A stretch of 64,000 nucleotides of DNA from Candidatus Binataceae bacterium (lineage in GTDB: Bacteria > Desulfobacterota > Binatia > Binatales > Binataceae), in contig DATJXN010000129.1 of NCBI GenBank assembly GCA_035500095.1, positions 1-64,000 of the forward strand. Reading direction: 5' to 3'. The stretch's first letter is position 1. The number at the start of each line of letters is the position of its first letter. The notes beneath the pieces are model-generated. The model was not told where the DNA came from. It made no database searches and was given only the letters and a program-made list of their open reading frames with translations. Positions 34,259 through 44,087 of this stretch are shown here, one piece after another. The translations under genes were made by a program, and so were the position numbers.

Positions 34259-35005
34259 TCAAACCCCGGGCTGTATCAGCACCGCGAGCGCGTCGGCCAG
34301 CGCCGCCGTCGCTCGGTTGACGCTCCGCATCATCCGCGCGAGCCCCGGGACCGCTGACGGATTGCGCATGACGAAGGCGGCGGCCGCAAGCGGCCGCACC
34401 TCGCCGTCTGCCCCCGCCAGTTCCGCGCCCACGATCTCCTCGTCAACGGTGTCGAGCACCGCGCGCAGACAGGCAAAGCGAATGCGGCGTCGGCGCGCCT
34501 CTGCAGCGATCCCGGCGCTTTCCATATCGACCGCGAGCGCGCCGGTCCTCGCGCCCGCGTCACGCTTGGAGCGGCCATCCTTGAGAACCCGAATGGCGGT
34601 CAGAATCGGTCCGATCGTGAACCTTATCCGCCCGGCCGCGAGCGCGGACTCGAAGGATGCGAGATCGGTTGGGTTGGCCGCGATCGTCTCACCGTTCGGG
34701 ACAGGGCTGCGGTCAAGGATGAGACGATCGGCGAGGACCAGGTCGCCGGTTTGCAGCTTCTCGGTCAGTGCCCCGGCAAGGCCGGTCGCGATCGCGAGAT
34801 CGACCGGCGCGAGCGATTCCATCGCGCGCCGCGCCGTCTCGGCGGCCCGGTCAATGCCGAGTCCCGTGAACACACCAACGACTTCCGTTGCGCCGAGACG
34901 GCCGCGAAAGCCGCGCAAGCCGCCGATTCCAAGCGCGGTGCGGCGTTCGATCCTGCGCTTGAAGACGGCGGCTTCGCGCGCAAATGCGTAAAAGATCAGG
35001 ATCAC
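34259..35005 (-). CDS. hpnG: HpnG-like nucleosidase/phosphorylase
   Basis: HpnG removes adenine from adenosylhopane to give ribosyl- or phosphoribosylhopane. The 248-residue protein has the purine-phosphorylase layout: ILIFYAFAREAAVF, VGVFTGLGIDRA, LAIATGLAGAL and the substrate-binding block LAVDMESAGIAAEA with catalytic Glu. I prefer GTG 35005 because homologues start right at the first beta strand; ATG 35086 would add 27 Arg/His-rich residues. It is convergent with the DUF422 gene and divergent from hpnK, so its transcription differs from the rest of the cluster. Confidence 0.85.
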   Translation of the reverse strand: MILIFYAFAREAAVFKRRIERRTALGIGGLRGFRGRLGATEVVGVFTGLGIDRAAETARRAMESLAPVDLAIATGLAGALTEKLQTGDLVLADRLILDRSPVPNGETIAANPTDLASFESALAAGRIRFTIGPILTAIRVLKDGRSKRDAGARTGALAVDMESAGIAAEARRRRIRFACLRAVLDTVDEEIVGAELAGADGEVRPLAAAAFVMRNPSAVPGLARMMRSVNRATAALADALAVLIQPGV

Positions 35006-35118
35006 TGGAGTTTCAGCTTGAGCGCCGCCGCGTTTGCCAGCAAAATTGCGCCAATGGCGAGGCGCGTGCATAGGATTGTGACACAAGCGCGAGGGATTGT
35101 GCGCGCGCGAGCCGGCCG

Positions 35119-36009
35119 ATGACGGAGGCCAATTCCGCCAACTCTGGCGATTCCGATAAGTCGGTCATTTTCACCGCTGACGATTTCGGCGCCTCCGCCG
35201 AGGTCAACGCCGGTATCCTGCAGGCCTATCGCCAGGGCGTGCTCCGCGGGACGAGCCTGATGGTGGCGGCGCCGGCGCGCGACGAGGCGATCGCCGCTGC
35301 TCGCGAATGTCCCGGTCTTGATGTCGGGCTTCATCTCGTCGTGTGCCAGGGCAGGAGCGTGCTGCCGGCAGCGCGGCTCGGCGCGTTGGTCGATGGCTCG
35401 GGCCGCTTCGTCGAAAAGCCGGTGGAGGGCGGGATGCGCTACTTTTTCGATCGGAGCCTGCGCGCCAGCCTCGCGGATGAGTGCCGCGCCCAGATCGAGC
35501 TGCACCTCGAGCTGGTCGGCTATCTCAATCACATCGACGGCCATCTGAACTTCCACGTTCATCCGGTCATCTGCGATATCCTGCTCGACCTCGCTTCGGA
35601 ATACCGCGTGCCTTGTATCAGGCTGCCGCGCGAGCCGGTGTTCACGACGCTTAAGCTCGCGCGCGACAACGCGGCGCGCAAGCTGGTCGAGGCCCTGATC
35701 TTTCGCACGCTCTCGCGGCGGACGCGCCGAAAGATGAACCAGCGCGGGATCAAGTCCACCGACTGGCTTTTCGGCCTCCATCAAAGCGGCAATCTGACCG
35801 AACATTATGTGCTCGACGTGATCGCGCGCCTGCCTGCCGGAGTTACCGAGATTTATGGGCATCCGGCGGCGAGCATCGGCCGCGGCCGGCCTCCGGAGGC
35901 GGCGGAACGCGAGGTCGAGATCCTGACCAGCCCGCTTTTGCCGCTCGCGCTTGAGCATGCGGGCGCGCGGCTTACGAACTTCGCCGAGCTCGCGCGCATT
36001 GGCCGCTGA
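35119..36009 (+). CDS. hpnK: HpnK/YdjC-family deacetylase
   Basis: A 296-residue YdjC/ChbG-type protein. Metal ligands are seen in VIFTADDFGAS (DD) and HIDGHLNFHVHP (His residues), and the fold blocks GLDVGLHLVVCQG and TEIYGHPA fit. HpnK is the hopanoid-associated member, thought to deacetylate a glycosylated side-chain intermediate. It starts with ATG 35119, 114 bases from the hpnG start. Confidence 0.85.
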   Translation: MTEANSANSGDSDKSVIFTADDFGASAEVNAGILQAYRQGVLRGTSLMVAAPARDEAIAAARECPGLDVGLHLVVCQGRSVLPAARLGALVDGSGRFVEKPVEGGMRYFFDRSLRASLADECRAQIELHLELVGYLNHIDGHLNFHVHPVICDILLDLASEYRVPCIRLPREPVFTTLKLARDNAARKLVEALIFRTLSRRTRRKMNQRGIKSTDWLFGLHQSGNLTEHYVLDVIARLPAGVTEIYGHPAASIGRGRPPEAAEREVEILTSPLLPLALEHAGARLTNFAELARIGR

Positions 36010-36126
36010 CGCGTCGCGCGGTACTGTATCTCGAAGGCAGCGCGGACGCTTTCGCGCCGGCGCGCAGACTCGGGCAAGCTCAAGCATCAGCAAGGCAACG
36101 TCAGAATATCCAGGAAGGCATTATCA

Positions 36127-38709
36127 ATGATGGATCAGGAAGGCGCACCGCTCGCCGCCGAAAAGACAACCGAATACCGGCTTCCTGCCGACGTGGTGCC
36201 GGACCGCTACGAGATAAGCCTCACGCCCGATCTCCGCTCGTTCACTTTCGCGGGTGAAGAGAACGTGACCGTGCGCGTTCTCACCGCGACCGCCGAGGTC
36301 GTGTTGAACGCGCTCGAGCTGGAGATCGATCGGGTGAGCGCCGCGCGCGGCGGGGTCACGGTCGCGGGCAAGGCGGTGCTGGAACCCGCACACGAGCGGG
36401 CGCGCCTTACCTTCGAGCGCGCGCTGGAACCGGGCGAATGGACGCTCAGGATCGCCTTTCGCGGCGTGCTGAACGACAAGCTGCACGGCTTCTATCGCAG
36501 CAACTACAAGGACGCCAAGGGCGAGACTCATCTGGTCGCCAGCACGCAGTTCGAAGCGACCGACGCGCGCCGCGCGATCCCCTGCTGGGACGAGCCCGCG
36601 CTCAAGGCGCGGTTCAAGGTGCGGCTGGTGATCGACGAAGGGCTGACCGCGTTTTCCAATGCCGGCATCGAGAGCGAGCGCAGTCTTGGCGGCGGCAAGA
36701 AGGAGATCGTCTATAAGGAGACGATCAAGATGTCGACCTACCTGCTCGCCTTCATCGTGGGCGAGTTCGAGGCGACGGAGCCGGTGGACGCGGGAACCCC
36801 GCTGCGCGTCGCGCACGTACCCGGGAAGCGCGCGCTCACCGCGTGGGCGCGCGAGATCGGCGCCTTCTCGCTCAAGTGGTTCGCCAATTATTACGAGCTG
36901 CCCTATCCGGGCGACAAGCTCGATCTGATCGCCATTCCTGACTTCGCTTCCGGCGCGATGGAGAACCTGGGCGCGATCACCTTCCGCGAGACGGCGCTGC
37001 TGATCGACGAGAAGAGCGCCGCGCGCGCCGAACTCGAGCGCGTGGCCGACGTCGTCGCGCACGAGAACGCCCACATGTGGTTCGGCGACCTGGTGACGAT
37101 GAAGTGGTGGAACGGGATCTGGCTCAACGAAGCCTTCGCCACCTTCATGGAGATGCTTGCGGTTGACGCCTGGAAGCCGCATTGGAAGCGCTGGGAGAGT
37201 TTCTCGGTGTCGCGGACGGCGGCGATGGCGATCGACGCGCTGAGCAGCACGCGGCCGATCGAGTTCACCGTGCTGAGCCCCGAAGACGCGCGCGCGATGT
37301 TCGACGTGCTGACCTACGAGAAAGGCGCCTCGGTGCTGCGGATGCTCGAGCAATATCTGGGCGCGGAGCGTTTTCGCAGGGGTATCGCCGACTATCTTCG
37401 CAAGCATCAGTTCGCCAACGCCGAAACCGGCGATCTGTGGGACGCGCTGGAGCGCGCCTGTGATGAACCGGTGCGCAAGCTGATGGATTCGTGGATCTTC
37501 CAGCCCGGCTTTCCGATGGTTGAGGCGGCCCTGGGAGCCGACGGACGGTCACTCCTCCTACGTCAGCGCCGCTTTTTGTATCTCGCCGAAGGCGCCGGCG
37601 CCGCCCACGAACAGCTCTGGCAGGTGCCGGTGATGGTGCGGGCGAAGACCGACCAGGGGATCGCGACCCAGCGTTTGCTGCTCGACGGCCGCGAAGCCAC
37701 GCTCGACCTGGGCGGCCGGGTCGAGTGGGCGCTGCTCAACGAGGGCGGCCACGGCTTCTACCGCGTGCGTTACGCCGCCGATCTGCTCGCGGCACTGGGC
37801 CGTAATCTCGGCGATCTCAAGGGAGTCGAGCGCTACGCGCTGGTCAGCGATTCATGGGCGGCGACCGTGGCCGGAATGATGCGGCTTGCGGATTTCCTGC
37901 CGATGCTCCGCGCGATGCGCGGCGAGACCGACCTCAACGTGTGGCGCGCGATGCTCGCGCCGCTCGGCTACCTCGACATGGTCGCGACCGAAGCCGAGCG
38001 CCCCGCGTTGGCCGCGGCCGTACGCGCGATCGTGGGCGAGGCTGCGGCGCGCCTTGGATGGGACCCGCGCCCAGGCGAGGACGAACTGGTGCGCCAGTTG
38101 CGGGGCACGCTCTGGGGCTCGCTGGGTACGCTTGGCGGCGACGCCGATGTTCAACGGCGCGCAGCCGAGATGTACGCGCGCTACATCAAGGACCCGGCGT
38201 CGGTGGATCGGGATCTGGTGCCGCCGATGGTAGGAATACTGGCTTACGCCGGGGACCGCGCGCGTTTTGAGGAATTCAAGAAACACTTTAAGTCCGCACG
38301 AACCCCTCAGGAGGAGCAGCGCTACCTCTTCTCGCTGGCCGGATTTCGGCGGAGCGAGCTCTTGCGCGAGACCATGGAGATGACGCTCTCCGGCGAGATC
38401 CGCACGCAAAACGCGCCCTACGTGATGCATTCGTTGCTATCCAACAATGCCTGTCGTTACGAGGCGTGGGACTTCGTAAAGAAGCACTGGGACGAGATGA
38501 TCCGCAAGTTCCCGGACGCCGCTTTGCCGCGGATGTGCGAGGCGGTCGTAGGATTGCTCGACCGCGAGCGCGAGGTGCACGAATTTTTCCAGGCCCATCG
38601 CGTCAGGCTCGGCGGCAAGATAATCGACCAGCATCTGGAACGGCTGCGTGTGGCGGTAGCGTTTCGCAGGCGCGAAGGCGCAAACATGACCGCCTCGCTC
38701 AAGGGCTGA
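36127..38709 (+). CDS. M1-family zinc aminopeptidase
   Basis: An 860-residue metallopeptidase of the aminopeptidase N/puromycin-sensitive group. Zinc ligands His312, His316 and Glu335 are in VVAHENAHMWFG and LNEAFATFME with the standard spacing, and the exopeptidase motif GAMENLGA is present. A C-terminal ERAP1-like helical domain fills the second half. No signal peptide is seen, so it is probably cytoplasmic and used in peptide turnover. Family M1 usually has Gln or Leu around the HExxH; the Asn in HENAH is a minor variant. Confidence 0.95.
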   Translation: MMDQEGAPLAAEKTTEYRLPADVVPDRYEISLTPDLRSFTFAGEENVTVRVLTATAEVVLNALELEIDRVSAARGGVTVAGKAVLEPAHERARLTFERALEPGEWTLRIAFRGVLNDKLHGFYRSNYKDAKGETHLVASTQFEATDARRAIPCWDEPALKARFKVRLVIDEGLTAFSNAGIESERSLGGGKKEIVYKETIKMSTYLLAFIVGEFEATEPVDAGTPLRVAHVPGKRALTAWAREIGAFSLKWFANYYELPYPGDKLDLIAIPDFASGAMENLGAITFRETALLIDEKSAARAELERVADVVAHENAHMWFGDLVTMKWWNGIWLNEAFATFMEMLAVDAWKPHWKRWESFSVSRTAAMAIDALSSTRPIEFTVLSPEDARAMFDVLTYEKGASVLRMLEQYLGAERFRRGIADYLRKHQFANAETGDLWDALERACDEPVRKLMDSWIFQPGFPMVEAALGADGRSLLLRQRRFLYLAEGAGAAHEQLWQVPVMVRAKTDQGIATQRLLLDGREATLDLGGRVEWALLNEGGHGFYRVRYAADLLAALGRNLGDLKGVERYALVSDSWAATVAGMMRLADFLPMLRAMRGETDLNVWRAMLAPLGYLDMVATEAERPALAAAVRAIVGEAAARLGWDPRPGEDELVRQLRGTLWGSLGTLGGDADVQRRAAEMYARYIKDPASVDRDLVPPMVGILAYAGDRARFEEFKKHFKSARTPQEEQRYLFSLAGFRRSELLRETMEMTLSGEIRTQNAPYVMHSLLSNNACRYEAWDFVKKHWDEMIRKFPDAALPRMCEAVVGLLDREREVHEFFQAHRVRLGGKIIDQHLERLRVAVAFRRREGANMTASLKG

Positions 38710-38972
38710 GACGCGCGGGGCAATCGTCGCGACGCAAATAGATAACGACTCCGGGGCTGAGGGAGACGCATCCATGGCGCTCTTGCGGCCTGACGAATTC
38801 CTTTGCGCAGCTCATCGCACAGACCCCCAATCTGTTAGCAACTGACATCCGCCAAGTTAATAAATCTGGTGTTACGCGACGTATGACGCGCATTTTTTTC
38901 TTGCTTTGCTTGTTGCCGAGCGTTAACGTGCGTTCGTTCTTGTTCATCATTTCGTTTGAGGGGGAAAATTTT

Positions 38973-40329
38973 ATGTCCGAAGGTTGAAGCAGGCCTCGGC
39001 TGCTGGGGTTGTTGATGCTCGGCTTGGGACTCGCCGTCGGCTTAGGCGCGTGCGGGGGTGACCACAACGGAAGACCGCCGAAACACGCAGCACCTCCTCC
39101 TCCGCCGTCGCCGACACCCACTCCCGGACCGCCGCCTACGGCGTGTTTGCCCAGCGCCTCGCTGTCGGTGCTGGTGCAGGGTGGAAACGTTCTATCTTAC
39201 GTTCCTAAAGGTGCCTGGGATGGGAGCACCAGCGGCGTTTCGTTGATCCAGGTAGAGGGCTCGGGCGTTGCCTCGGCTGTGATCCCCACCGGCTCCGTCG
39301 TCAATTCATGCTCGTCGAACTCGACAACCGGGGAGACCGTGCGTACGGCGAACGGTAGCGCAGTCTACCTGATCAACGGGACGTCCGTGACGAGTACGCT
39401 GCACAGCTCCGGAACGGGGAAAATTAGTTTTTCGGGGGGCGAGTGCACGAACTGCGGCGTGATCATCAATTCCACGACCAACCAGGCGCTGTTAACACTC
39501 AGCACTGCCAAGGGTGCCGGATTCCAGTTCCTGGATCTCGCAAACAATACCTTTGAGGCCCCCTTTCCGTCACAAACGTCTCCGCAGCGGGTTTCGGAAG
39601 ACGCAGCGATAGATCCCGTTCGCCATCTGCTGCTCTCGGCCACCGAAGGGAGCACTTATGAGGTGGGCGACATTACTGACACCACTACGCCCAAATTGTT
39701 CGAGAACAATACGTCGGGCGGCGTTTTTGAGGGAGAGTACGATTCGTCGGCCGAAGACTGTACCACTGGCGTGGCGCTGGCCACGGACGAATTTACGGGC
39801 AATCTCTATCTGGCCGACCTGAGCCAGGCCGTATTCACACCCGGCTCGCCCGGCACCTGGACGGCGCCGCAGCGCCTGCAGAACTTTCCCGAGTTCGAGA
39901 GTTTCTCGGCAGGTACTGACGCGGTTTCGGTGGCGGGCGATACGCATATCGCGGTCGTGAACGGCGAATTCGGCGGAAATCGCTTTGGCGCCGTCGTGCT
40001 GCCGTCGAGCTCCGCCAGCGGAGGCAAGGTTCCGGGCGTGTCCGACTACATAAGCCTGCACGATTCCCAACACTCCTGACAAATCAACCTTTGAAACGGG
40101 CGATGACCCCCACACCACCACGGCGTATGCCAGCCCGAATACGGGCGACGCTATTGCCCTGGTGGCCAATTCGAATCCTCCGACCTGGGTTGCGCAGATT
40201 GACATGAGCAAGCTGCTCAATCCGTCGATCGTGCCGCGGATAAAGAACGGCTTTACCAGCAAGCACACATGCAATCCGTCCGTCGACCTGGAGGCGGCGG
40301 GAATCGTGAAGTTTATCGCGGTTCCGTAG
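38973..40329 (+). pseudogene. broken lipoprotein gene with premature stop and frameshift
   Basis: ATG 38973 has an excellent ribosome-binding site (GAGGGGG, eight bases upstream) but reads M-S-E-G-stop; the same frame then continues as a lipoprotein signal (LLGLLMLGLGLAVGLGACGG) with lipobox LGAC, a Pro-rich linker and about 330 residues of Gly/Ser/Thr-rich beta-type sequence. That frame ends at 40079, but another frame carries clearly related sequence (TPDKSTFETGDDPHTT, then ALVANSNPPTWVAQ) on to 40329. The shift must lie between 40054 and 40077. Two lesions make a decayed gene the simplest reading; TTG 39009 could still start a truncated protein. I recognise no family; repeats of the FxDLANNTF kind suggest a beta-propeller. 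Confidence 0.7.
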
Positions 40330-40353
40330 GATCAGGGAGATTCGGCGATAAGC

Positions 40354-40398
40354 AAAGCCGCGACGGCGGCCGCGTAACCGCGGTCGCCGTCGCGCTTT
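40354..40398. terminator. strong bidirectional hairpin terminator
   Basis: A 15-bp stem (40360-40374 with 40379-40393, one G-T pair) with a four-base TAAC loop, extended by five more pairs (AAAGC with GCTTT) beyond a single bulged C. The flanking A and T runs make it a plausible intrinsic terminator for both the plus-strand lipoprotein pseudogene and the minus-strand enoyl-CoA hydratase gene. Confidence 0.7.
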
Positions 40399-40456
40399 AT
40401 AGGAGTGGTAAGCGGCCTGCGTCTCGTCAATTGATATGCGCTACTCGTGATACGCG

Positions 40457-41251
40457 CTACTCGCCCTTGAATTTGGGCGGGCGCTTTTCAAGAAATGAAG
40501 TGATTCCTTCGGTGCCGTCGGCGGTGCGCGCCATGTCAGCGATCCATTCGGTCTCGAGCTCCATCTGATCCTCGAGCGTCCGAATGGCGCTTTCGGCAAA
40601 CAAGCGTTTGACGCCCCCGTAGGCGCGCGTGGGGCCCTCTGCGAGGCCCTTGGCCAGTCCCTCGGCGGTGGCCATCAGCTGGTCGTCGGGAACCACGCGG
40701 GTGACGATACCCATGTCGCAGGCCTCGCGCGCCGTGAGCACGCGGTTGGTCAGCGTCAGGTCCATCGCGCGCCGCAATCCCACGATTCGCGGCAGGAAAT
40801 AGGTTGACGACCCGTCCGGGGTGAGCCCGGCTCGCGTGTAGGCCATCGTGAAGCGCGCCGACTCGGCCGCGACCACGAGGTCGCCCGCGCATGCGAGACT
40901 CATCCCCGCGCCGCCTGCCGCGCCATGGATCGCCATCACCACGGGCGCCCGCATCCGGTTGAAACGCGAGACCGCCTTGTGCAGATGAAAGGTCACCTTC
41001 TTCAGGAATGTCGGCAGCATCTCCTTGGGCTGCGCGCCGAAGCTCTTGAGGTCGCCGCCGGCGCAGAAGATTTTGCCCGCCGCGCTGATCAATACCGCGC
41101 GCACGCTCGGGTCCTCTTCGCAGCGCAGCGACACTTCCATCAGGTCGTGCGCGAGTTCGGCGTTGAGCGCGTTGGCCGCGTTGGGCCGGTTGAGCGTGAT
41201 GTGTGCCACGTGGTCGCGGACGTCGAAGAGGATCGTCGAATATTCGGACAT
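40457..41251 (-). CDS. enoyl-CoA hydratase/isomerase family protein
   Basis: A 264-residue crotonase-fold protein: HITLNRPNAANALN, the oxyanion block KIFCAGGDLKSFG, and HGAAGGAGMSLACAGDLVVA. ATG 41251 is used, since the longer frame adds a basic leader. Members hydrate enoyl-CoA or isomerise acyl-CoA in fatty-acid and aromatic degradation; in the second active-site block the usual Glu positions are only partly matched, so the exact reaction is open. It lies 105 bases after the dehalogenase gene on the same strand. Confidence 0.88.
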   Translation of the reverse strand: MSEYSTILFDVRDHVAHITLNRPNAANALNAELAHDLMEVSLRCEEDPSVRAVLISAAGKIFCAGGDLKSFGAQPKEMLPTFLKKVTFHLHKAVSRFNRMRAPVVMAIHGAAGGAGMSLACAGDLVVAAESARFTMAYTRAGLTPDGSSTYFLPRIVGLRRAMDLTLTNRVLTAREACDMGIVTRVVPDDQLMATAEGLAKGLAEGPTRAYGGVKRLFAESAIRTLEDQMELETEWIADMARTADGTEGITSFLEKRPPKFKGE

Positions 41252-41356
41252 GGTTTTTCCTCCGCTCCGGTCGAGTTCTCCGGATCGAATCGTCTGGATC
41301 GAATTTCCCGTCACCAATTAGATCAACCGCGCAGCTTTCGCGCAACCGCGCGTCGC

Positions 41357-42241
41357 TCAGAGCGCGCCATACCAGTCGGCGATAGCAGAGCCGATCTCGT
41401 GCGGCGAGTCTTCCTGGATGAAATGGATGCCCCTGACGGTCACCTCGCGTTGATTGGGCCAGCGCCGGCAGAACTCGCGCTGCGGGCCGATCAGGATCGC
41501 GCCCGGGTCGGCGTTGATGAAAAGCTTTGGCACCGGACTTTGCGAGAGCCATGCGGCGTATTCATCGACCAGCGCGGCGACGTCGGCCGGCTCGCCGTCG
41601 AGCGGAATCTGCCGCGGCCATGTTAGCGTCGGGCGGCGCGATTCCCCGGGCTCAAGGAACGGGCGGCGGTAGGCCTCCATCTCGGCGGGTTCGAGCTTGC
41701 GGATTACGCTGCCGGGCAGGATCCGTTCGACGAAAGTGTTGCGCTTGAGGATCAGGTCTTCACCGGCAGGCGAGCGCAGCGCCTCGAACAGTGGACGCGC
41801 CTGCTGGTTGAATTCGCTCGACTTGAGCGGCCGCACGATCGCTTCCATGTAGGCGATTCCTTTGACCGCGCCGGCATTGCGCCGCGCCCAATGAAAACCC
41901 AGCGACGAGCCCCAGTCATGAACCACCAGCGCCACCTTCTGACCGGCGAGGCCGAGCGCGGCGAACCATGCGTCCAGATAGCGGACATGATCGGCCAGAC
42001 GGTATGAACCATCGGGCGCTTTGCCCGAATCGCCCATCCCGGCAAGGTCCGGCGCGAGGCATCGCGCGTGCGGCGCGAGGTGCGGGATGATGTTGCGCCA
42101 GAGGTAGGACGAGGTCGGATTGCCGTGCAGAAAGACGATCGGGTCGCCTTGACCGACGTCGACGTAGGTCATCGCGACGCCGGCGGCGTCGAGACGTTTG
42201 CGCGGATGCGGATCGGCGGGCGAAATTGACGCGTTGCTCAT
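41357..42241 (-). CDS. haloalkane dehalogenase
   Basis: A 294-residue alpha/beta hydrolase. The nucleophile is Asp109 in [14 protein letters not shown], the catalytic acid is probably Glu133 (AYMEAIV) and the base His273 ([10 protein letters not shown]). Halide-binding Asn41 ([14 protein letters not shown]) and Trp110 are both present, the marks of haloalkane dehalogenases of the DhaA/LinB subfamily (HLD-II) rather than epoxide hydrolases. The enzyme replaces a halogen with a hydroxyl using water only. ATG 42241 is taken. It is divergent from the FAD oxidase gene. Confidence 0.9.
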   Translation of the reverse strand: MSNASISPADPHPRKRLDAAGVAMTYVDVGQGDPIVFLHGNPTSSYLWRNIIPHLAPHARCLAPDLAGMGDSGKAPDGSYRLADHVRYLDAWFAALGLAGQKVALVVHDWGSSLGFHWARRNAGAVKGIAYMEAIVRPLKSSEFNQQARPLFEALRSPAGEDLILKRNTFVERILPGSVIRKLEPAEMEAYRRPFLEPGESRRPTLTWPRQIPLDGEPADVAALVDEYAAWLSQSPVPKLFINADPGAILIGPQREFCRRWPNQREVTVRGIHFIQEDSPHEIGSAIADWYGAL

Positions 42242-42434
42242 CGTTGGGTCCCGATTTTTCGTTGGTGAAGGTTGCTCCCCTCGAGACATACGGCCGGGCC
42301 GCGCGCCATGCAAGGTGCGTGAGCTTATGGCCTTGCGCCGCGCGTGGCGCAGGGCCGTTGGCGTGATTCGGTTTGCTCCGCGGGCCTAACGGTTGCACAA
42401 TTATCGCCTCACGATACCGGAGGACCGATCGAAT

Positions 42435-44051
42435 ATGGCCGAGCAGCGCAAGCGCAGCTTCTGGGGATGGGGTTACGAGGATCAGCAGCCTACCGCCGAG
42501 CAGTTGAAGAATCTCGCGGAGCGGATGGCGAAACGGTTCGGGCTCGCGCCGCTCAAGATCACGCCGCCGCCGCGCGCGGACGAGCTCAATCTGCGGCCGC
42601 CGCGGGTAAAGCCGCCCGACGCGCTCGCCGCCATCTGTTCCGCCAGCACCCACGATCGCGCCGGCCATAGCTACGGACGCAGCTATCGCGACGTGGTGCG
42701 CGCGTTTCGCCGCTTCTATCCCAATCCGTTCGACCTCGTCGCCTATCCGCGCGACGAAGCCGAGCTTGGCCGCGTGCTCGAATGGTGCGACCGGGAGCGG
42801 CTCGCGGCGGCGCCGTACGGGGGCGGCTCGAGCGTGGTGGGCGGGGTCGAACCGCCTGCGGGCGGCGACTGGCGCGGATCGGTGTCGATCGATCTGACGC
42901 GCCTTGACCGCGTGCTCGAAGTCGATCGCGCCTCGCGCGCGGCACGGATCCAGGGCGGCGTGCTCGGTCCCGCGCTCGAGGACCAGTTGCGTCCGCACAA
43001 CTACACGCTGCGCCACTATCCGCAGTCCTTTGAATTTTCAACGCTCGGGGGATGGATCGCGACGCGTTCGGGCGGTCATTTTGCCACGCTCTACACCCAC
43101 ATAGACGACTTCGTTGAATCGGTCCGCGTACTCACGCCGACCGGCGTAGTTGAATCGCGCCGGCTGCCGGGCTCGGGCGCCGGACCCAGTCCGGACCGCA
43201 TGTTCATCGGCTCGGAGGGCATCCTCGGCATCATCACCGAGGCCTGGATGCGCCTGCAGGACAGGCCGAAGTTTCGCGCCGGCGCCGCCGTCGCGTTTGC
43301 CGATTTCCTCGCCGCGGCCGATGCAGTGCGCGCGGTCGCGCAGGCCGGGCTCTATCCCGCCAACTGCCGGCTGCTCGACGCTGGCGAGGCCGCCAATGCG
43401 GGCGCCAATCAGGGCGAGGCCTCGGTGCTGGTGCTGGCCTTCGAGTCGGCCGACCATGAGCTGGGGCCGTGGATGAAGCGCGCGCTCGAAATCTGCGCCG
43501 ATCTCGGCGGCAAGGTGCCCGAGGGCGCGGGCCGCACGCGCACCGACGCCGAGGCCACGCACGAAGGCGCGGCGGGGGCATGGCGCGAAGCCTTCATCAA
43601 GGCGCCGTACTTGCGCAATTCGCTGGCGGCGATGGGAATCATCACCGACACGTTCGAGACCGCCATTACATGGGATCGCTTCCCCGCGTATCACGCCCAA
43701 TTGATGGAAACAGGAACTGACGCGATCCGGCGCATCTGCGGCCAGGGCACGATGACCTGCCGTTTCACCCACGCCTATCCGGACGGCCCCGCACCTTACT
43801 ACACGATTCTCGCGCCGGGTAAGCCGGGCAGCGAGATGGAGCAATGGGACGAAATCAAGGCGGCGGTGTCGGAAGTGATCGTGAAGTTCGGCGGCACGAT
43901 CACGCATCACCACGCGGTCGGCCGCGACCATCGTCCCTGGTACGACCGTCAGCGGCCCGAAGGTTTCGCGCGAGCTCTGAAAGCCGCCAAGCGCGCGCTC
44001 GATCCGCACGCGATCATGAATCCCGGCGTCCTGATCGATCCGGAGCGGTGA
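42435..44051 (+). CDS. FAD-linked oxidase, alkyldihydroxyacetonephosphate synthase-like
   Basis: A 538-residue VAO/PCMH-type flavoprotein. It has the FAD-binding block AAAPYGGGSSVVGGVEPP, the second block GGWIATRSGGHFATLYTHIDDF, and the C-terminal HHHAVGRDHRPWY, which matches the His-rich motif of alkyl-DHAP synthase, used in ether-lipid synthesis. FSTLGGWIATR and FIGSEGILGIITEA also fit that family. Bacterial homologues often act on other 2-hydroxy acids, so ether-lipid synthesis is possible but not proven. ATG 42435 gives a start before the conserved WGWGYED segment typical of this group. Confidence 0.88.
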   Translation: MAEQRKRSFWGWGYEDQQPTAEQLKNLAERMAKRFGLAPLKITPPPRADELNLRPPRVKPPDALAAICSASTHDRAGHSYGRSYRDVVRAFRRFYPNPFDLVAYPRDEAELGRVLEWCDRERLAAAPYGGGSSVVGGVEPPAGGDWRGSVSIDLTRLDRVLEVDRASRAARIQGGVLGPALEDQLRPHNYTLRHYPQSFEFSTLGGWIATRSGGHFATLYTHIDDFVESVRVLTPTGVVESRRLPGSGAGPSPDRMFIGSEGILGIITEAWMRLQDRPKFRAGAAVAFADFLAAADAVRAVAQAGLYPANCRLLDAGEAANAGANQGEASVLVLAFESADHELGPWMKRALEICADLGGKVPEGAGRTRTDAEATHEGAAGAWREAFIKAPYLRNSLAAMGIITDTFETAITWDRFPAYHAQLMETGTDAIRRICGQGTMTCRFTHAYPDGPAPYYTILAPGKPGSEMEQWDEIKAAVSEVIVKFGGTITHHHAVGRDHRPWYDRQRPEGFARALKAAKRALDPHAIMNPGVLIDPER

Positions 44052-44087
44052 CCCGCCGAAACGGTGACCGGCCGGAGAGTGCGGCGC

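Noticed and set aside
38883-38972. In-frame ATG upstream of the lipoprotein pseudogene giving a hydrophobic stretch
   Set aside because: It runs into the same TGA, has no ribosome-binding site, and a better start with a strong site lies at 38973.
38985-38987. The TGA in the lipoprotein gene as another selenocysteine codon
   Set aside because: It is codon 5 in front of a signal peptide, has no Cys or redox context, and a one-base change to Arg fits better.
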